DNA from: Bacillus marinisedimentorum
GTDB taxonomy: Bacteria > Bacillota > Bacilli > Bacillales > Bacillaceae_O
Assembly: GCF_001644195.2 (NCBI RefSeq)
Contig: NZ_LWBL02000015.1
Span: 53,427-117,426 of the forward strand
Length of the DNA: 64,000 nucleotides
Direction: 5' to 3'
This document shows positions 27,440-36,613 of the stretch, piece by piece. The notes beneath the pieces were generated by a model. It was not told the origin of the DNA. It saw nothing but the letters and a program-made list of their open reading frames with translations, and made no database searches. The position numbers and the translations under genes were made by a program. Every line of letters begins with the position of its first letter. Within the stretch, counting starts at the first letter, position 1.

Positions 27440-28741
27440 CTATTCCGGATTGCTCCGGTACCAGATGACGAGCGGGATAAGCAGAAGTGAAAGGATTGCC
27501 CCGGCTATTGACAGCATGGCATAACTGGTATATGCCGCAATGATGCCGGACAGTGCACCACCTGACGCACCGGCAAGAGCAATAAAAACATCAACCGACC
27601 CCTGTGTTTTTGCGCGGGTGGCCGGTATGGTCGCATCGACAATCAGTGCTGTACCGCTGATCAAGCCGAAGTTCCAGCCCAGTCCGAGCAGAGCAAGTGC
27701 GATCGTAAGGAGCAGAAGGGAGTCTGTTGGTGCTGCAGCAGCGAGAAGTCCGGCAGCAATCAGGGTTACCCCGGCGGCGTTTGCCATTGCGATGCGGCCG
27801 TACTTATCGACGAGAACACCTGTAACGAGAGATGGGAGGTACATGGCTCCGATATGGACGCCAATGATCATGCCAACCGCCCGCAGGCCATGTCCGTGGT
27901 GTCCCATGTGGACCGGTGTCATTGTCATAACCGCAACCATGACGATCTGGGTTAAAACCATGATAGTGGCGCCTACAAAGATACCGCGTTTGTTTGAGGC
28001 AAGTGCAACGGAATCCAGATAGGAGACATTGTTTTCACCAGATTCCCTGATAGTTGTCATGCTTGTTGCGATGACAAGAGGATCTGGCCGCAGGAAGATC
28101 AAATGGACAAGACCCGCGAGTATAAAGGCTGCCGCTGCCAGAATGAATGGCCCGGCAAGTGGGGGAATGCCGATTCCTGCAGCAAAGCTGCCCATCACAT
28201 CAACGAGATTCGGTCCGGCAACTGCACCAAATGTAGTCGATACGAGTGCGATACTGACTGCTTTTCCGCGTTGTTCAGCGCTGGCCAGATCAGTGCCTGC
28301 GTAGCGGGCTTGCAAATTTGTGGCAGTGCCCGAACCATAGACAAGCAATGAAGCAAAAAGAAGGAAGACATTATTCGTTACGGCCGCGATTACCACGCCG
28401 ATTGCGCCAATCCCGCCCGTAATGAATCCTGCCGCAAGCCCCGGCCTGCGCCCGAAACGCTGGGACAGCCGCCCGACAATCAGCGCCGAACCTGCTGAAC
28501 CAAGCGTGAATAATGCAGCCGGCATGCCTGCAAAACGGTCGGTTCCGAGCATGTCCTGGGCTAGCAGAGCCCCGACTGTAATACCTGCCGCAAGTCCGGC
28601 GCCGCCGAAGATTTGCGAAATGACAACAATGAGCAGTGTCCGCCGGTAAAGCTCCTGCTGCTTAGCAGGGGAATCGATATAACTTTGTACAAGAGATGAT
28701 TGATTGTCTGATGCTGCTTCATTTTCTTTTTTATGCAGCAT
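27440..28741 (-). CDS. MFS transporter
   Basis: A 433-residue major facilitator with about twelve membrane segments. The loop between segments 2 and 3 has the family motif 'GRLSQRFGRRPGLAAGFITG', and the equivalent loop in the second half is 'GVLVDKYGRIAMANAAG'. The substrate cannot be predicted; the overall sequence resembles drug or sugar efflux carriers of Bacillus. ATG follows GGCGG at a suitable distance. Single gene with its own terminator. Confidence 0.9.
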   Translation of the reverse strand: MLHKKENEAASDNQSSLVQSYIDSPAKQQELYRRTLLIVVISQIFGGAGLAAGITVGALLAQDMLGTDRFAGMPAALFTLGSAGSALIVGRLSQRFGRRPGLAAGFITGGIGAIGVVIAAVTNNVFLLFASLLVYGSGTATNLQARYAGTDLASAEQRGKAVSIALVSTTFGAVAGPNLVDVMGSFAAGIGIPPLAGPFILAAAAFILAGLVHLIFLRPDPLVIATSMTTIRESGENNVSYLDSVALASNKRGIFVGATIMVLTQIVMVAVMTMTPVHMGHHGHGLRAVGMIIGVHIGAMYLPSLVTGVLVDKYGRIAMANAAGVTLIAAGLLAAAAPTDSLLLLTIALALLGLGWNFGLISGTALIVDATIPATRAKTQGSVDVFIALAGASGGALSGIIAAYTSYAMLSIAGAILSLLLIPLVIWYRSNPE

Positions 28742-28918
28742 GATCCAGCCGCCATTTCCAGTGTTCGGATATCATCTCATTTATTGATTCTTTCATTATA
28801 TTTCTTTGCATAAGATCAACTCCAACTTTATCTAATAATCTTGTAAACCATCAGGGGTATACATACCTATTCTATCACACAGTAAAATGCTAGAATCAAA
28901 CTAAATGAAACAAATGAA

Positions 28919-29656
28919 TTGGAAAAAGTGGGTGTTTGGTTGGAAGTATTTCTGTTTACGGTCATTATCTTGCTTGCGTCCATCCTGCAAACCAGCACGG
29001 GGTTCGGATTTTCAATACTGGCGACGCCATTTCTCCTGTTCCTGTTTGAACCGAAGGAAGCCATACAAATCAATCTGATTTTATCATTATTTATTTCTGC
29101 TGCCTTACTTGCAAAAATCAGCAGGGATATCGATTTTGGGGTGTTAAAGCGGCTCATCATCGGCAGCACAGCAGGATTGCCGGCAGGAATCATCATTTTC
29201 CTTTTAATTGATATAACGAAGTTGAAGCTCGGAATCAGCATTGTCATTTTGCTTTTGACGGTTATGCTGATCGTTAAGTTCCGTATTGTGCAGACAACGA
29301 AAAGGGATTTGCTGGCGGGCGGGCTTTCCGGTTCCCTGACTACAAGTATCGGGATGCCGGGACCGCCTTTGCTGCTTTATTTTTCTGGAACGGATACGAA
29401 GAAAGAAAAGCTGCGGGGGACGACACTTGCATTTTACTTGTTCATTTACTTGATGAGCCTGATTATGCAGATCATGTTTGCCGGAACAAATGAAACGGTC
29501 TGGATTTCCAGCAGTGTAGCCCTGCCGCTTGTAGCGGCTGGTATGTATGCGGGACAGCATTTATTTAAGCTCATCAACCAAGACACCTTTAGAATCTTCA
29601 CTTACATCATCCTGTTATTTACCGGAGTTTATTTACTTATCGAGAGTTTGAGCTGA
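28919..29656 (+). CDS. TauE/SafE-family sulfite/anion exporter
   Basis: A membrane protein of about 245 residues with seven to eight hydrophobic segments and the TauE/SafE hallmarks 'ILQTSTGFGFSILATPFLL' near the N-terminus and 'GSLTTSIGMPGPPLLLYFSG' in the second half. Members export sulfite, sulfoacetate or related anions. The start is uncertain: TTG 28919 and TTG 28940 are both possible, and neither has a strong ribosome binding site. Single gene ended by a strong hairpin. Confidence 0.87.
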   Translation: MEKVGVWLEVFLFTVIILLASILQTSTGFGFSILATPFLLFLFEPKEAIQINLILSLFISAALLAKISRDIDFGVLKRLIIGSTAGLPAGIIIFLLIDITKLKLGISIVILLLTVMLIVKFRIVQTTKRDLLAGGLSGSLTTSIGMPGPPLLLYFSGTDTKKEKLRGTTLAFYLFIYLMSLIMQIMFAGTNETVWISSSVALPLVAAGMYAGQHLFKLINQDTFRIFTYIILLFTGVYLLIESLS

Positions 29657-29719
29657 TTCGCTGACCGTTGGCAGCATTCCGGCCTGCAGAGGAGAGAAGA
29701 AGTGAGATTTTGTTGTCAA

Positions 29720-29781
29720 TACAGCAAGCAGAAAAACCGCGAGAGAACGAGAATCGATCTTTCGCGGTTTTTCTTGCTGTT
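29720..29781. terminator. Long hairpin terminator after the TauE/SafE gene
   Basis: ACAGCAAG and AAAAACCGCGA pair with TCGCGGTTTTT and CTTGCTGT, giving a stem of about twenty bases. T-rich on both exits. Confidence 0.85.
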
Positions 29782-29837
29782 AAGGAAATTTTAAAATTTT
29801 TGCGTTGCGGATACGGGAAGGGAGTCATCCAGCTCAA

Positions 29838-29930
29838 GGCGCCAGCGGCTATCGTCATAAACGGTGATCCCCTTCGGAAGGAAAGATCACCTTCCTGCGG
29901 GTACCCCCGCTTATGCGTACGCCTTGCGCT
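29838..29930 (+). repeat. Repeat B, copy 1
   Basis: Contains 'agcggctatcgtcataaacg', 'aggaaagatcaccttcctgc' and 'acccccgcttatgcgtacgc'. Copy 2 at 37581-37695 matches over nearly the whole length. It is GC-rich and self-complementary in parts (GGTGATC/GATCACC). Confidence 0.8.
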
Positions 29931-29978
29931 TTTGGTCCATTCAGTGGAAGGGCCGGGTTTCACCCAATAGAATAAGGA

Positions 29979-31358
29979 TTATAACCTGCCAAGCAGAGCT
30001 TCAAGTCTCTTTTCCTGTTGAGCGAGTTTATTAGCCGCATGACCGACCATTTGTTTATAGATTTGTAAAATCTTTTGTCCGTAGTTTTTGCCGGGTACCG
30101 CCCATTTTCCGTTAAGGTCGGTCCACAATTCGGCGCTCCCCCTTGTGACCAGGCCGAACCTTGGATCAACGAGAGAGGTGCCTTCAGGAATGTCTCTGAC
30201 AGTTGAATAAGCGTACAAATGCTGGATGTGGGCATGAACCCCCGATTCAGGTGTTTTGAACTCTGCACCTTGATTACCGGCTCCTGTGGCACCGATTCCG
30301 GCATAGTTGTTCTGTTTCTTATCAACAAGTCCGGTGAATCTGAAATAGTCTGTTTCATGAATGGCCTGTGCGAAGGCGGCATCGGCTCTTATGCCGTATA
30401 TGTTTCCATACTTCATATAAAACCGGCCAAGTTCGGGTGCATCCGGATTAACCGTCTTTGCATATTGATCAAGTTGGCGTGCTGATAAATGTGTTTCTCC
30501 TGTGATTGACAGCAGTTCCCCGCCTTGTGTTTCTATTTTGGGTGAAGGAGGCTGTTCTTTTTGTAAGTCAGTCACGATAAACGGATTTGCAATACCGATT
30601 TTTTCCAGACGCCTCATTTGCTCCACAGCATTTTCCCTGTTTGAAAAAGCACCGGCCTGGACACGGAAATAGTTTTTTCCCGATATCACAACTTGGGTGA
30701 TGAATGAGTCAATACCTCCAGCAGCGAGAAGCCTGTTTCTTTCTTCAGCCAGCTTTCGAGTTCTGAAAGATCCGGAAATGACTTTATATAAAACAGCCGC
30801 AGCCGGTTTGGGATGCAAGCGGAGTGCCCTGGCTGTGCCTTTTGCGATAGCTTCTGAAACGTCTACGATGAATGCGGGATCCTTCAGTGTCTCAAGATTC
30901 CTGGCATGGTCTATAAACAGCACCTCGAGCAGCAGTGAACTCATTTTTGTTTCACGGAGCACGTGGAAATTGGCACGCTTTTTTCCTCTGTCTGTCACTT
31001 GATGCCGCGTCTTTACAGATGTGATGATATCGTAATGGATGATGTTCTGGTAGTATTTCGTTTCCGGAGAGACTGCTCCGTTGAAAATGAAACTTTCAAA
31101 CCCTTTGCCGCCAGCAGCATTATGGTGTATGGAAAGGAAAAAATCGGCATTCAGTTCATTCGCCAAATCAGTTCGTTCGTCCAGGGACATGGATCTGTCG
31201 GTTGTTCTGGTCATTACTGCGTTCACCGTATAATTTTTTTCCAGATATTTGCTTACCCTGGAAGCGATAACCAGGTTGAAATCTTTCTCTTTATAACCCC
31301 GATAAGTTGCTCCGGTATCGTCGCCGCCATGCCCGGGGTCGATTACAATTGTTTTCAT
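29979..31358 (-). CDS. N-acetylmuramoyl-L-alanine amidase with SPOR and glucosaminidase domains
   Basis: A 459-residue cell-wall hydrolase. Residues 1-180 are an Amidase_3 zinc domain ('VIDPGHGGDDTGATYRGYKE', 'FFLSIHHNAAGGKGFESF', 'SSLLLEVLFIDHARN'), 190-265 hold SPOR-like peptidoglycan-binding repeats, and about 295-445 are a glucosaminidase domain ('YGIRADAAFAQAIHETDYF', 'NNYAGIGATGAGNQGAEF'). It lacks a signal peptide, as does CwlC, the mother-cell lytic amidase made late in sporulation, so a similar role is plausible. AAGGAGGTGGG precedes the ATG. It would cut both the amide and the glycan bonds. Confidence 0.92.
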   Translation of the reverse strand: MKTIVIDPGHGGDDTGATYRGYKEKDFNLVIASRVSKYLEKNYTVNAVMTRTTDRSMSLDERTDLANELNADFFLSIHHNAAGGKGFESFIFNGAVSPETKYYQNIIHYDIITSVKTRHQVTDRGKKRANFHVLRETKMSSLLLEVLFIDHARNLETLKDPAFIVDVSEAIAKGTARALRLHPKPAAAVLYKVISGSFRTRKLAEERNRLLAAGGIDSFITQVVISGKNYFRVQAGAFSNRENAVEQMRRLEKIGIANPFIVTDLQKEQPPSPKIETQGGELLSITGETHLSARQLDQYAKTVNPDAPELGRFYMKYGNIYGIRADAAFAQAIHETDYFRFTGLVDKKQNNYAGIGATGAGNQGAEFKTPESGVHAHIQHLYAYSTVRDIPEGTSLVDPRFGLVTRGSAELWTDLNGKWAVPGKNYGQKILQIYKQMVGHAANKLAQQEKRLEALLGRL

Positions 31359-31924
31359 ATTCCCACCTCCTTATTATATATAGTGGAAGATGGCCGAATA
31401 GTATTGAGTTTTTTTACCGTATAGGAGAATAAATTATCAGCAAAGAAGTATTGCGATGGAGTGGCCGATTTAAGGATTCAGGGCAGCTGCGCGTCTGTCT
31501 TCGCCTGAAGGCTCGCCAACAGGATATTCATTCAAAAAGGTTTCACGTGAAACAATTTCGCTGTTCTTTTACCTGATTTTTGGAAAATTAAACAGGAAAT
31601 GAAACATTTTTGTGAGCTAAATATGCAAACCCCAATAATAATCTTAAAACTCTTTACGATCCAATGCAGTATTTTAAAAAGGATTATCTAATATAACAGA
31701 TGATAAAAAAGGGACAGGTTTGAAGGAACCTGTCCCATAAGTTACATTTCGTATAGATTTTGATCACTGTTCTGGTTTAACACCGAAAAATGTGCTGGTC
31801 CAATACGAGCTGTCAAGACCTGCATGAGACGGTTGAAAAGGCTCAATGGTCCATCTGCGCAAGCACGCGGGTTTGATGCGTTTACATCAATAATCAGCAT
31901 TAATCGGGACCGGAAAACGATACC
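31359..31924. other. 565-base gap with one terminator-like hairpin
   Basis: No coding frame is supported. The hairpin GGGACAGGTT/AACCTGTCCC at 31711-31736 is the only clear structure and is preceded by A residues, which would give a T-run on the minus strand. It may belong to the minus-strand BmrR-like gene (ends 31925). Confidence 0.5.
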
Positions 31925-32734
31925 CTACTTTTTGATGGGAATCTGAATTTCTGTCAGCCATTCCTCTTCTTTTTCTTTATTCCATATTCCATCAATAAAG
32001 CTTTCGCGCGGACTCCCCGCTATTTCGTAGCCGTTATCTTCCATCCATTTCATGAGGCGGGCGTACCCTTCGCCAATGGAAGCGTAGCTCCCTTTATGGT
32101 AGGTGCAAGCGGCAGTCACTGGCGCTATTTTTTTGAATGAGAGCATACTTGTGTCTTTCTTCATTTCGGTAACAGCTTCGCAGATTTCCACATCAATATT
32201 GGATTCACGGTACTCCCCGTCATGATAAATGTTAAAGCAATATGCCGGTGAAGCCGTTTTACAACCCAGCCTTTTCATTTCTGGCGCCATTTCATTCGGT
32301 ACGACAGAAAAGAGTGCGTTGTAGTCTGGAATCCGTTTCCTCATGGAAGCTGCCGTCACTTCGGGAATTTCTTTGATCGTTACATCTAAATTCGTCATGT
32401 CCATCTCTCCTTCAGCATGTTTTAAAATGCTTTGAATCTTAGCGAGCCTCTCCCGTTCAATCTTGATTCGCTTCAAAGCTTCACGTTCTTTTTCCAGTAG
32501 AATATCTTCTGCCTGCATTTCCCCATCCAATACCTGCTTCATTTCCTTCAATGTAAATCCCAGCTGTTTCATGCTCATGATTTTGTTCATTTGCACCAGC
32601 TGGTCAGTGGAGTAGTATCTGTATCCTGTGAAATCATCGACGCGTGCGGGCTTAAGCAGGCCGATATCATCATAATGCCTTAACGTTTTGACCGTCACCT
32701 TATTCATTTTTGAAAACATCCCGATGCTGATCAT
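31925..32734 (-). CDS. BmrR-like MerR regulator with GyrI-like ligand domain
   Basis: A 269-residue regulator: MerR winged helix 'FSKMNKVTVKTLRHYDDIGL' and 'GYRYYSTDQLVQMNKIMSMK', a coiled coil to about residue 120, then a GyrI-like effector-binding domain ('DVTIKEIPEVTAASMRKRIP' to the end). BmrR binds cationic lipophilic drugs through such a domain and activates efflux. Starting at ATG 32734 leaves AGGTG upstream. The promoter behind it has the 19-base MerR spacing. No efflux gene is adjacent. Confidence 0.9.
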   Translation of the reverse strand: MISIGMFSKMNKVTVKTLRHYDDIGLLKPARVDDFTGYRYYSTDQLVQMNKIMSMKQLGFTLKEMKQVLDGEMQAEDILLEKEREALKRIKIERERLAKIQSILKHAEGEMDMTNLDVTIKEIPEVTAASMRKRIPDYNALFSVVPNEMAPEMKRLGCKTASPAYCFNIYHDGEYRESNIDVEICEAVTEMKKDTSMLSFKKIAPVTAACTYHKGSYASIGEGYARLMKWMEDNGYEIAGSPRESFIDGIWNKEKEEEWLTEIQIPIKK

Positions 32735-32786
32735 TGAATCACCTGCCGGCAAGTTATTTTTAAGACTGTCGACTGTCTATGGATTT

Positions 32787-32817
32787 ATTGTAATCTCTCC
32801 TCCAACAGGAGGGTCAA
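32787..32817 (-). promoter_or_regulatory. MerR-type promoter with dyad, 19-bp spacer
   Basis: On the minus strand TTGACC (32812-32817) and TACAAT (32787-32792) are separated by 19 bases. The spacer contains the dyad CTCCTGTTGGAGGAG, the kind of site MerR-family activators bind and distort. It lies 53 bases upstream of the BmrR-like gene. Confidence 0.78.
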
Positions 32818-33010
32818 TAGCATGTTTGGAAATAATTTAAGCGGATGCGGCTGGGTTTATCCTGCCCAACCTGTGTATGTCCAAGTAAATCATAGGGAAA
32901 AAAGAGTTATTTTGGGATCTATTGCTTTTGACCGGCTTCATCACTATTATCCGGATATAAAGAAAATTCACCGATTGGCGAGCTTTTGGGCTAAGGCAGA
33001 ACTCAGCAGC

Positions 33011-33070
33011 CCTTATCTTTATTCTTAAAATTGGCCACTGCGTCAAACTGCCAATTTATATGAAAAAAAG
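33011..33070. repeat. Repeat C, copy 2
   Basis: Second copy of the sequence at 27301-27372. It lies just before the terminator of the TraB-family gene. Both copies share 'ttcttaaaattggccactgc'. Confidence 0.7.
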
Positions 33071-33093
33071 AACTCGATCGACGAGTTCTTTTT
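33063..33093. terminator. Bidirectional terminator after the TraB-family gene
   Basis: AAAAAAGAACTCG/CGAGTTCTTTTTT with a five-base loop, perfect over 13 base pairs and T-rich on both exits. Confidence 0.9.
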
Positions 33094-33137
33094 TGTATCT
33101 TATATTACCTTTTTAAAATTGTAATGATTAGGCGTTC

Positions 33138-34307
33138 TTACAAAACGTTTTCAATAAACATCCGGATAACGTCTGCCCCGCCGATAAATGTGCCGAGTGA
33201 ACTGCCGAGGTTTGTCAGAATGATGATCAGCAGGATCCGGCTCACTTTATTGGCCCAGAAACCTTTTACCGTAAAGACATCTTCTGACAGGCTTTCAAAG
33301 TCCGCAACGCTCGGACGGCGGATATAGGCCTGGACAAATCCCGCAAACCATCCTGCGGCAAGGAGCGGATTCAACGAACTGACCGGTGCTGCAATGAAGG
33401 CGGTCAAGATGGCAAGAGGATGGCCGAAAGCAGCAGCAGCTCCGATTGCGGAAAGGGTGCCGTTCCAGAGAATCCAACTTATTGTCTGGTTCACCCCCGT
33501 GGCCGGGCTCGTCATAAACGTATAAACGATGATGCCGATAATCAGGAGCGGGATAGACCAGCCGATGATTTTAGGCACATTCGATTTTGGCGGAATCTTG
33601 GACAGTTCCTTCAAATCATGGTCGTTGTGAATTTCTTTTGTTATACCGGGTGCATGGGCGGCACCGACAACAGCGACTATTTTCTTCCCGGGCGCATGTT
33701 TGATTTTTTCAGCCAGATATTGGTCGCGTTCATCGATCAGCGGGCGTTTCAGTTCCGGGAAAGAGGCGGTGAATTCCTTCAGCATTGAATCGAGCATATC
33801 TTCGGACTTCATCTTTTCCATTTCTTCCTCGGAAATGCTCTCTTTATCGAAAATACTGTAAAAAATGGTCATCATCAGGCGTGCTTTCCCCCAGAATCCG
33901 ACACCACGCCAGATACGGGCAAATGTTGTCTGGATATTTCGGTCGGCAAGAACGAGCTCGGCGCCTGTTTCTTTTGCTGATTCAATGCCCTGGATCATTT
34001 CCTGTCCCGGCTTGATCCCCATCTGCTTCGCCATACGTTTTTGAAAAGAAGAGATGAGCAGATTCATGAAGAGCAGGGTGGCTTTCTTTTCCTTTATCAC
34101 CTGGAATATGTCCATATCCTTCCATTTCTTCTGGTTTGTGATTGACTCATAGCGCTGTGCATCCAGTTCGACACATACAGAGTCGGGCTGCTCCGCTTCA
34201 ATGACTTCCTTCACTTGATCGGCACTTTGCTTCGATACATGGGCAGTGCGGATGAGAATAATCTCTTTCTCCTCTATATTCAAACGTGTGATTGCTTCTT
34301 CCGGCAT
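33138..34307 (-). CDS. TraB/PrgY-family membrane protein
   Basis: A 389-residue protein. Residues 1-230 form the TraB domain, with the Tiki/EreA-like motifs 'LIRTAHVSKQSADQVKEVI', 'VCVELDAQRYESI' and 'VVAVVGAAHAPGI'; the C-terminal 150 residues hold four to five membrane segments ('IIGWSIPLLIIGIIVYTF', 'LSAIGAAAAFGHPLAILTAF'). Despite the name, chromosomal members are not tied to conjugation; the fold suggests a metal-dependent protease. AAGGAAGG precedes the ATG. Single gene. Confidence 0.88.
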   Translation of the reverse strand: MPEEAITRLNIEEKEIILIRTAHVSKQSADQVKEVIEAEQPDSVCVELDAQRYESITNQKKWKDMDIFQVIKEKKATLLFMNLLISSFQKRMAKQMGIKPGQEMIQGIESAKETGAELVLADRNIQTTFARIWRGVGFWGKARLMMTIFYSIFDKESISEEEMEKMKSEDMLDSMLKEFTASFPELKRPLIDERDQYLAEKIKHAPGKKIVAVVGAAHAPGITKEIHNDHDLKELSKIPPKSNVPKIIGWSIPLLIIGIIVYTFMTSPATGVNQTISWILWNGTLSAIGAAAAFGHPLAILTAFIAAPVSSLNPLLAAGWFAGFVQAYIRRPSVADFESLSEDVFTVKGFWANKVSRILLIIILTNLGSSLGTFIGGADVIRMFIENVL

Positions 34308-34660
34308 AAACGACCTTCCTTTTGTAAAAGTAATTAAGAATCAATTTTATCCTATAAGAACAAATTTACACCACAATTCCATAAAGAGCCAGTATGCATT
34401 TAAATAACCAGTTCCGTTTTCGTGGAGAAACATACAGAATAGATGCAGAAAAACAGCAATTAGAAACGGATAAGCTCAAGAATAGCCTATTAATATGTTT
34501 CATGGAATGTTTTAAGCCACTAAAGTACGAGTTGTTGATTTGTTCCTAAGTCAACTGAACCTATTGGAGATTAAATCAACATTTTTTTGGAGATAAAAAG
34601 GCCGTTCACGGGTATAGACAGTTATCGAGACATTTATCCGAAGAGTAGGAGGAATCTGGT
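34308..34660. other. 350-base A+T-rich gap
   Basis: Nothing recognisable apart from the ribosome binding site TAGGAGGA at 34647-34654 of the next gene. Confidence 0.4.
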
Positions 34661-35515
34661 TTGAAATGGAAAGGAAGAAAAGGCAGTTCGAATGTTGAGG
34701 ACCGGAGAGGCAAGGGGGGGCCGATTGCAATCGGCGGCGGTGTCGGCGGAATCGTCATCTTAGTTGTCGTCATGCTGCTCGGCGGCGACCCTGGTGCATT
34801 GCTCAATAACATGACACAAGTCGGTAATGAGTCCTCTGCCCCTTATGAAGAAACAGCGCAGGAAGAAGAACTCTCACAATTCGTTTCAGTCGTGCTGGCC
34901 GATACCGAAGAGGTGTGGAGTGAAATATTCCGGGAAAACGGAATGACATATGAAGAACCGACCCTTGTCCTGTACAATGACAGCGTTCAGTCGGCCTGCG
35001 GCACGGCGAGTTCTGCTGTGGGACCTTTTTATTGTCCCGGCGACCAGAAGCTGTATATTGATTTGAGTTTTTATAATGACTTGAAGCAAAAATTCAATGC
35101 GCCTGGTGATTTCGCGATGGCCTACGTAATCGCGCATGAAGTCGGGCATCATGTTCAGACTTTGCTCGGCACGACAAATGAAGTCATGCCGCTCCGCCAG
35201 CAAATGAGCGAAACAAAATTCAATAAATACCTCGTCAGGTTTGAACTTCAGGCAGATTACTATGCCGGTGTATGGGCCCATCATGCTCGGGAAATGGACC
35301 TTCTCGAACAGGGCGACCTTGAAGAAGCTGTAAACGCAGCAAGTGCAGTCGGCGATGATGCCATCCAAAAACGGACACAGGGCCAGGTTGTCCCGGACAG
35401 CTTTACGCACGGCACCTCACAACAGCGGATGAAGTGGTTCAAGAAAGGGTTTGACGAAGGTACGATCGAGGGTGGCAACACATTTGAGGCCGCCGGGTTA
35501 AACATCGGAAGATAA
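34661..35515 (+). CDS. YpfJ-type neutral zinc metallopeptidase
   Basis: A 284-residue protein with one N-terminal membrane anchor ('GGVGGIVILVVVMLLGG', about residues 25-45) and an external zinc-protease domain with HExxH in 'YVIAHEVGHHVQTLLG' and the third ligand Glu in 'FELQADYYAGVWAHHA'. The N-terminal 'KGRKGSSNVEDRRGKGG' matches YpfJ proteins. The TTG start follows TAGGAGGA. The substrate is unknown. Confidence 0.92.
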   Translation: MKWKGRKGSSNVEDRRGKGGPIAIGGGVGGIVILVVVMLLGGDPGALLNNMTQVGNESSAPYEETAQEEELSQFVSVVLADTEEVWSEIFRENGMTYEEPTLVLYNDSVQSACGTASSAVGPFYCPGDQKLYIDLSFYNDLKQKFNAPGDFAMAYVIAHEVGHHVQTLLGTTNEVMPLRQQMSETKFNKYLVRFELQADYYAGVWAHHAREMDLLEQGDLEEAVNAASAVGDDAIQKRTQGQVVPDSFTHGTSQQRMKWFKKGFDEGTIEGGNTFEAAGLNIGR

Positions 35516-35592
35516 ATCATCTGCTCTCTTAAAGCTGAATAGAAACAGGATATGGTGAAAAAGTATGAAAAAGAAGTCAGCGGGGTGAAAGG

Positions 35593-35730
35593 ATGGAAAA
35601 GGAGAAAGAGACCGTCTGCAATGAAGAGCAGGACCGGCTGAACCACTATCTCATTGATATGGTGACGAAAGTGATTGTGGAAGAGCAGGAAGAACAGATG
35701 AAAGAAGAACTTGAAGAAGGCGGGAAATAG
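35593..35730 (+). CDS. Small acidic protein of 45 residues
   Basis: ATG 35593 opens a frame MEKEKETVCNEEQDRLNHYL and continues as an amphipathic, Glu-rich helix 'DMVTKVIVEEQEEQMKEEL' to a stop at 35730. A GGGGTGAAAGG-like site lies upstream, and the gene follows the metallopeptidase by 77 bases in the same direction. Composition suggests one long helix. I do not recognise a family. Confidence 0.55.
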   Translation: MEKEKETVCNEEQDRLNHYLIDMVTKVIVEEQEEQMKEELEEGGK

Positions 35731-35810
35731 AATGTTCAGCAATCAATAGCAAACCGTCAGCAGCGGGTTCTGTTTTCGAGTACAATCCAGCAAAATACAC
35801 AGCAATTAAC

Positions 35811-35838
35811 AAGTCCAATTTGCAACTGAATTGGACTT
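35811..35838 (+). terminator. Terminator after the small acidic protein
   Basis: AAGTCCAATT/AATTGGACTT with an eight-base loop, followed by ATCGTTTTATTT. Confidence 0.75.
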
Positions 35839-36019
35839 ATCGTTTTATTTAAAACGGGTACTTTGATTGCTGACTATCAGCTGCTGTTGCTTTCTTTTTT
35901 GCGCACATTTAAAAGTTTGGGAACGATGGGCAGGGAATGGCGTTTTTCATACCGAATGTATTCCGGGCATACTTGTGTTGGGTCCAGCAGTTAAATAGGA
36001 TAAAAAAGGGAGTGCGGCA

Positions 36020-36550
36020 ATGTTCGTCATATATGGAAGTTCGAGGGAGAAGAGCAACTCAGAGCAGCTGGCAAAAATCATGATCGATGGATTGGAAACT
36101 GAAGAAGTGCATTTACGTGATAAAAACATACAGCCAATTACAGATATGAGGCATGATCCGCAGGGATTTTCCAATGTGGGGGATGATTATTATGAAATCC
36201 TGCACCGGATGCTCTCCCATGAAAAAATAGTATTTGTCACACCGCTTTACTGGTACGGAATGAGCGGGCTGATGAAGAACTTCATTGACCGTTTTAGTGA
36301 GACATTGCGGGATTCCACTGTGAATTTCCGGGAGCAAATGAAGAAGAAAAAAATGTATGTCGTCATTGTAGGCGGTGATAACCCGAAGCTGAAGGCTTTA
36401 CCGCTCGTGATGCAGTTCACCCACATTTTTGACTTTTTCGGCGCTTCGTTTGAAGGATATCTCATCGGAAAAGCAAGAACCCCTGGTGAAATCCTTGAGG
36501 ACAAAGAGGCGGTCGCCATGGCAAAGAGATTTAACAGCGGCCTTTTATAA
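36020..36550 (+). CDS. NAD(P)H-dependent FMN reductase / flavodoxin-like protein
   Basis: A 176-residue protein with the flavodoxin-like fold. The FMN-binding loop is 'YGSSREKSNSEQLAKIM' near the start, followed by 'FVTPLYWYGMSGLMKNFIDR', the typical second flavin contact. Such proteins reduce flavins, quinones or other small molecules using NAD(P)H. AAGGGAG lies before the ATG. Single gene, followed by a broken gene fragment. Confidence 0.88.
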   Translation: MFVIYGSSREKSNSEQLAKIMIDGLETEEVHLRDKNIQPITDMRHDPQGFSNVGDDYYEILHRMLSHEKIVFVTPLYWYGMSGLMKNFIDRFSETLRDSTVNFREQMKKKKMYVVIVGGDNPKLKALPLVMQFTHIFDFFGASFEGYLIGKARTPGEILEDKEAVAMAKRFNSGLL

Positions 36551-36613
36551 AGGGGCATGGAAAGATAGATGGAGATCTGAACCGGCACTGCATGAATTTA
36601 TTCGTGAAAACTC

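Noticed and set aside
32822..33028. 68-codon plus-strand frame near the BmrR-like gene
   Set aside because: No ribosome binding site, and it runs through the repeat C sequence; not supported as a gene.
33138..34307. Conjugation gene (TraB) indicating a plasmid
   Set aside because: The TraB/PrgY family name is historical; chromosomal members are common and no other transfer genes are present.
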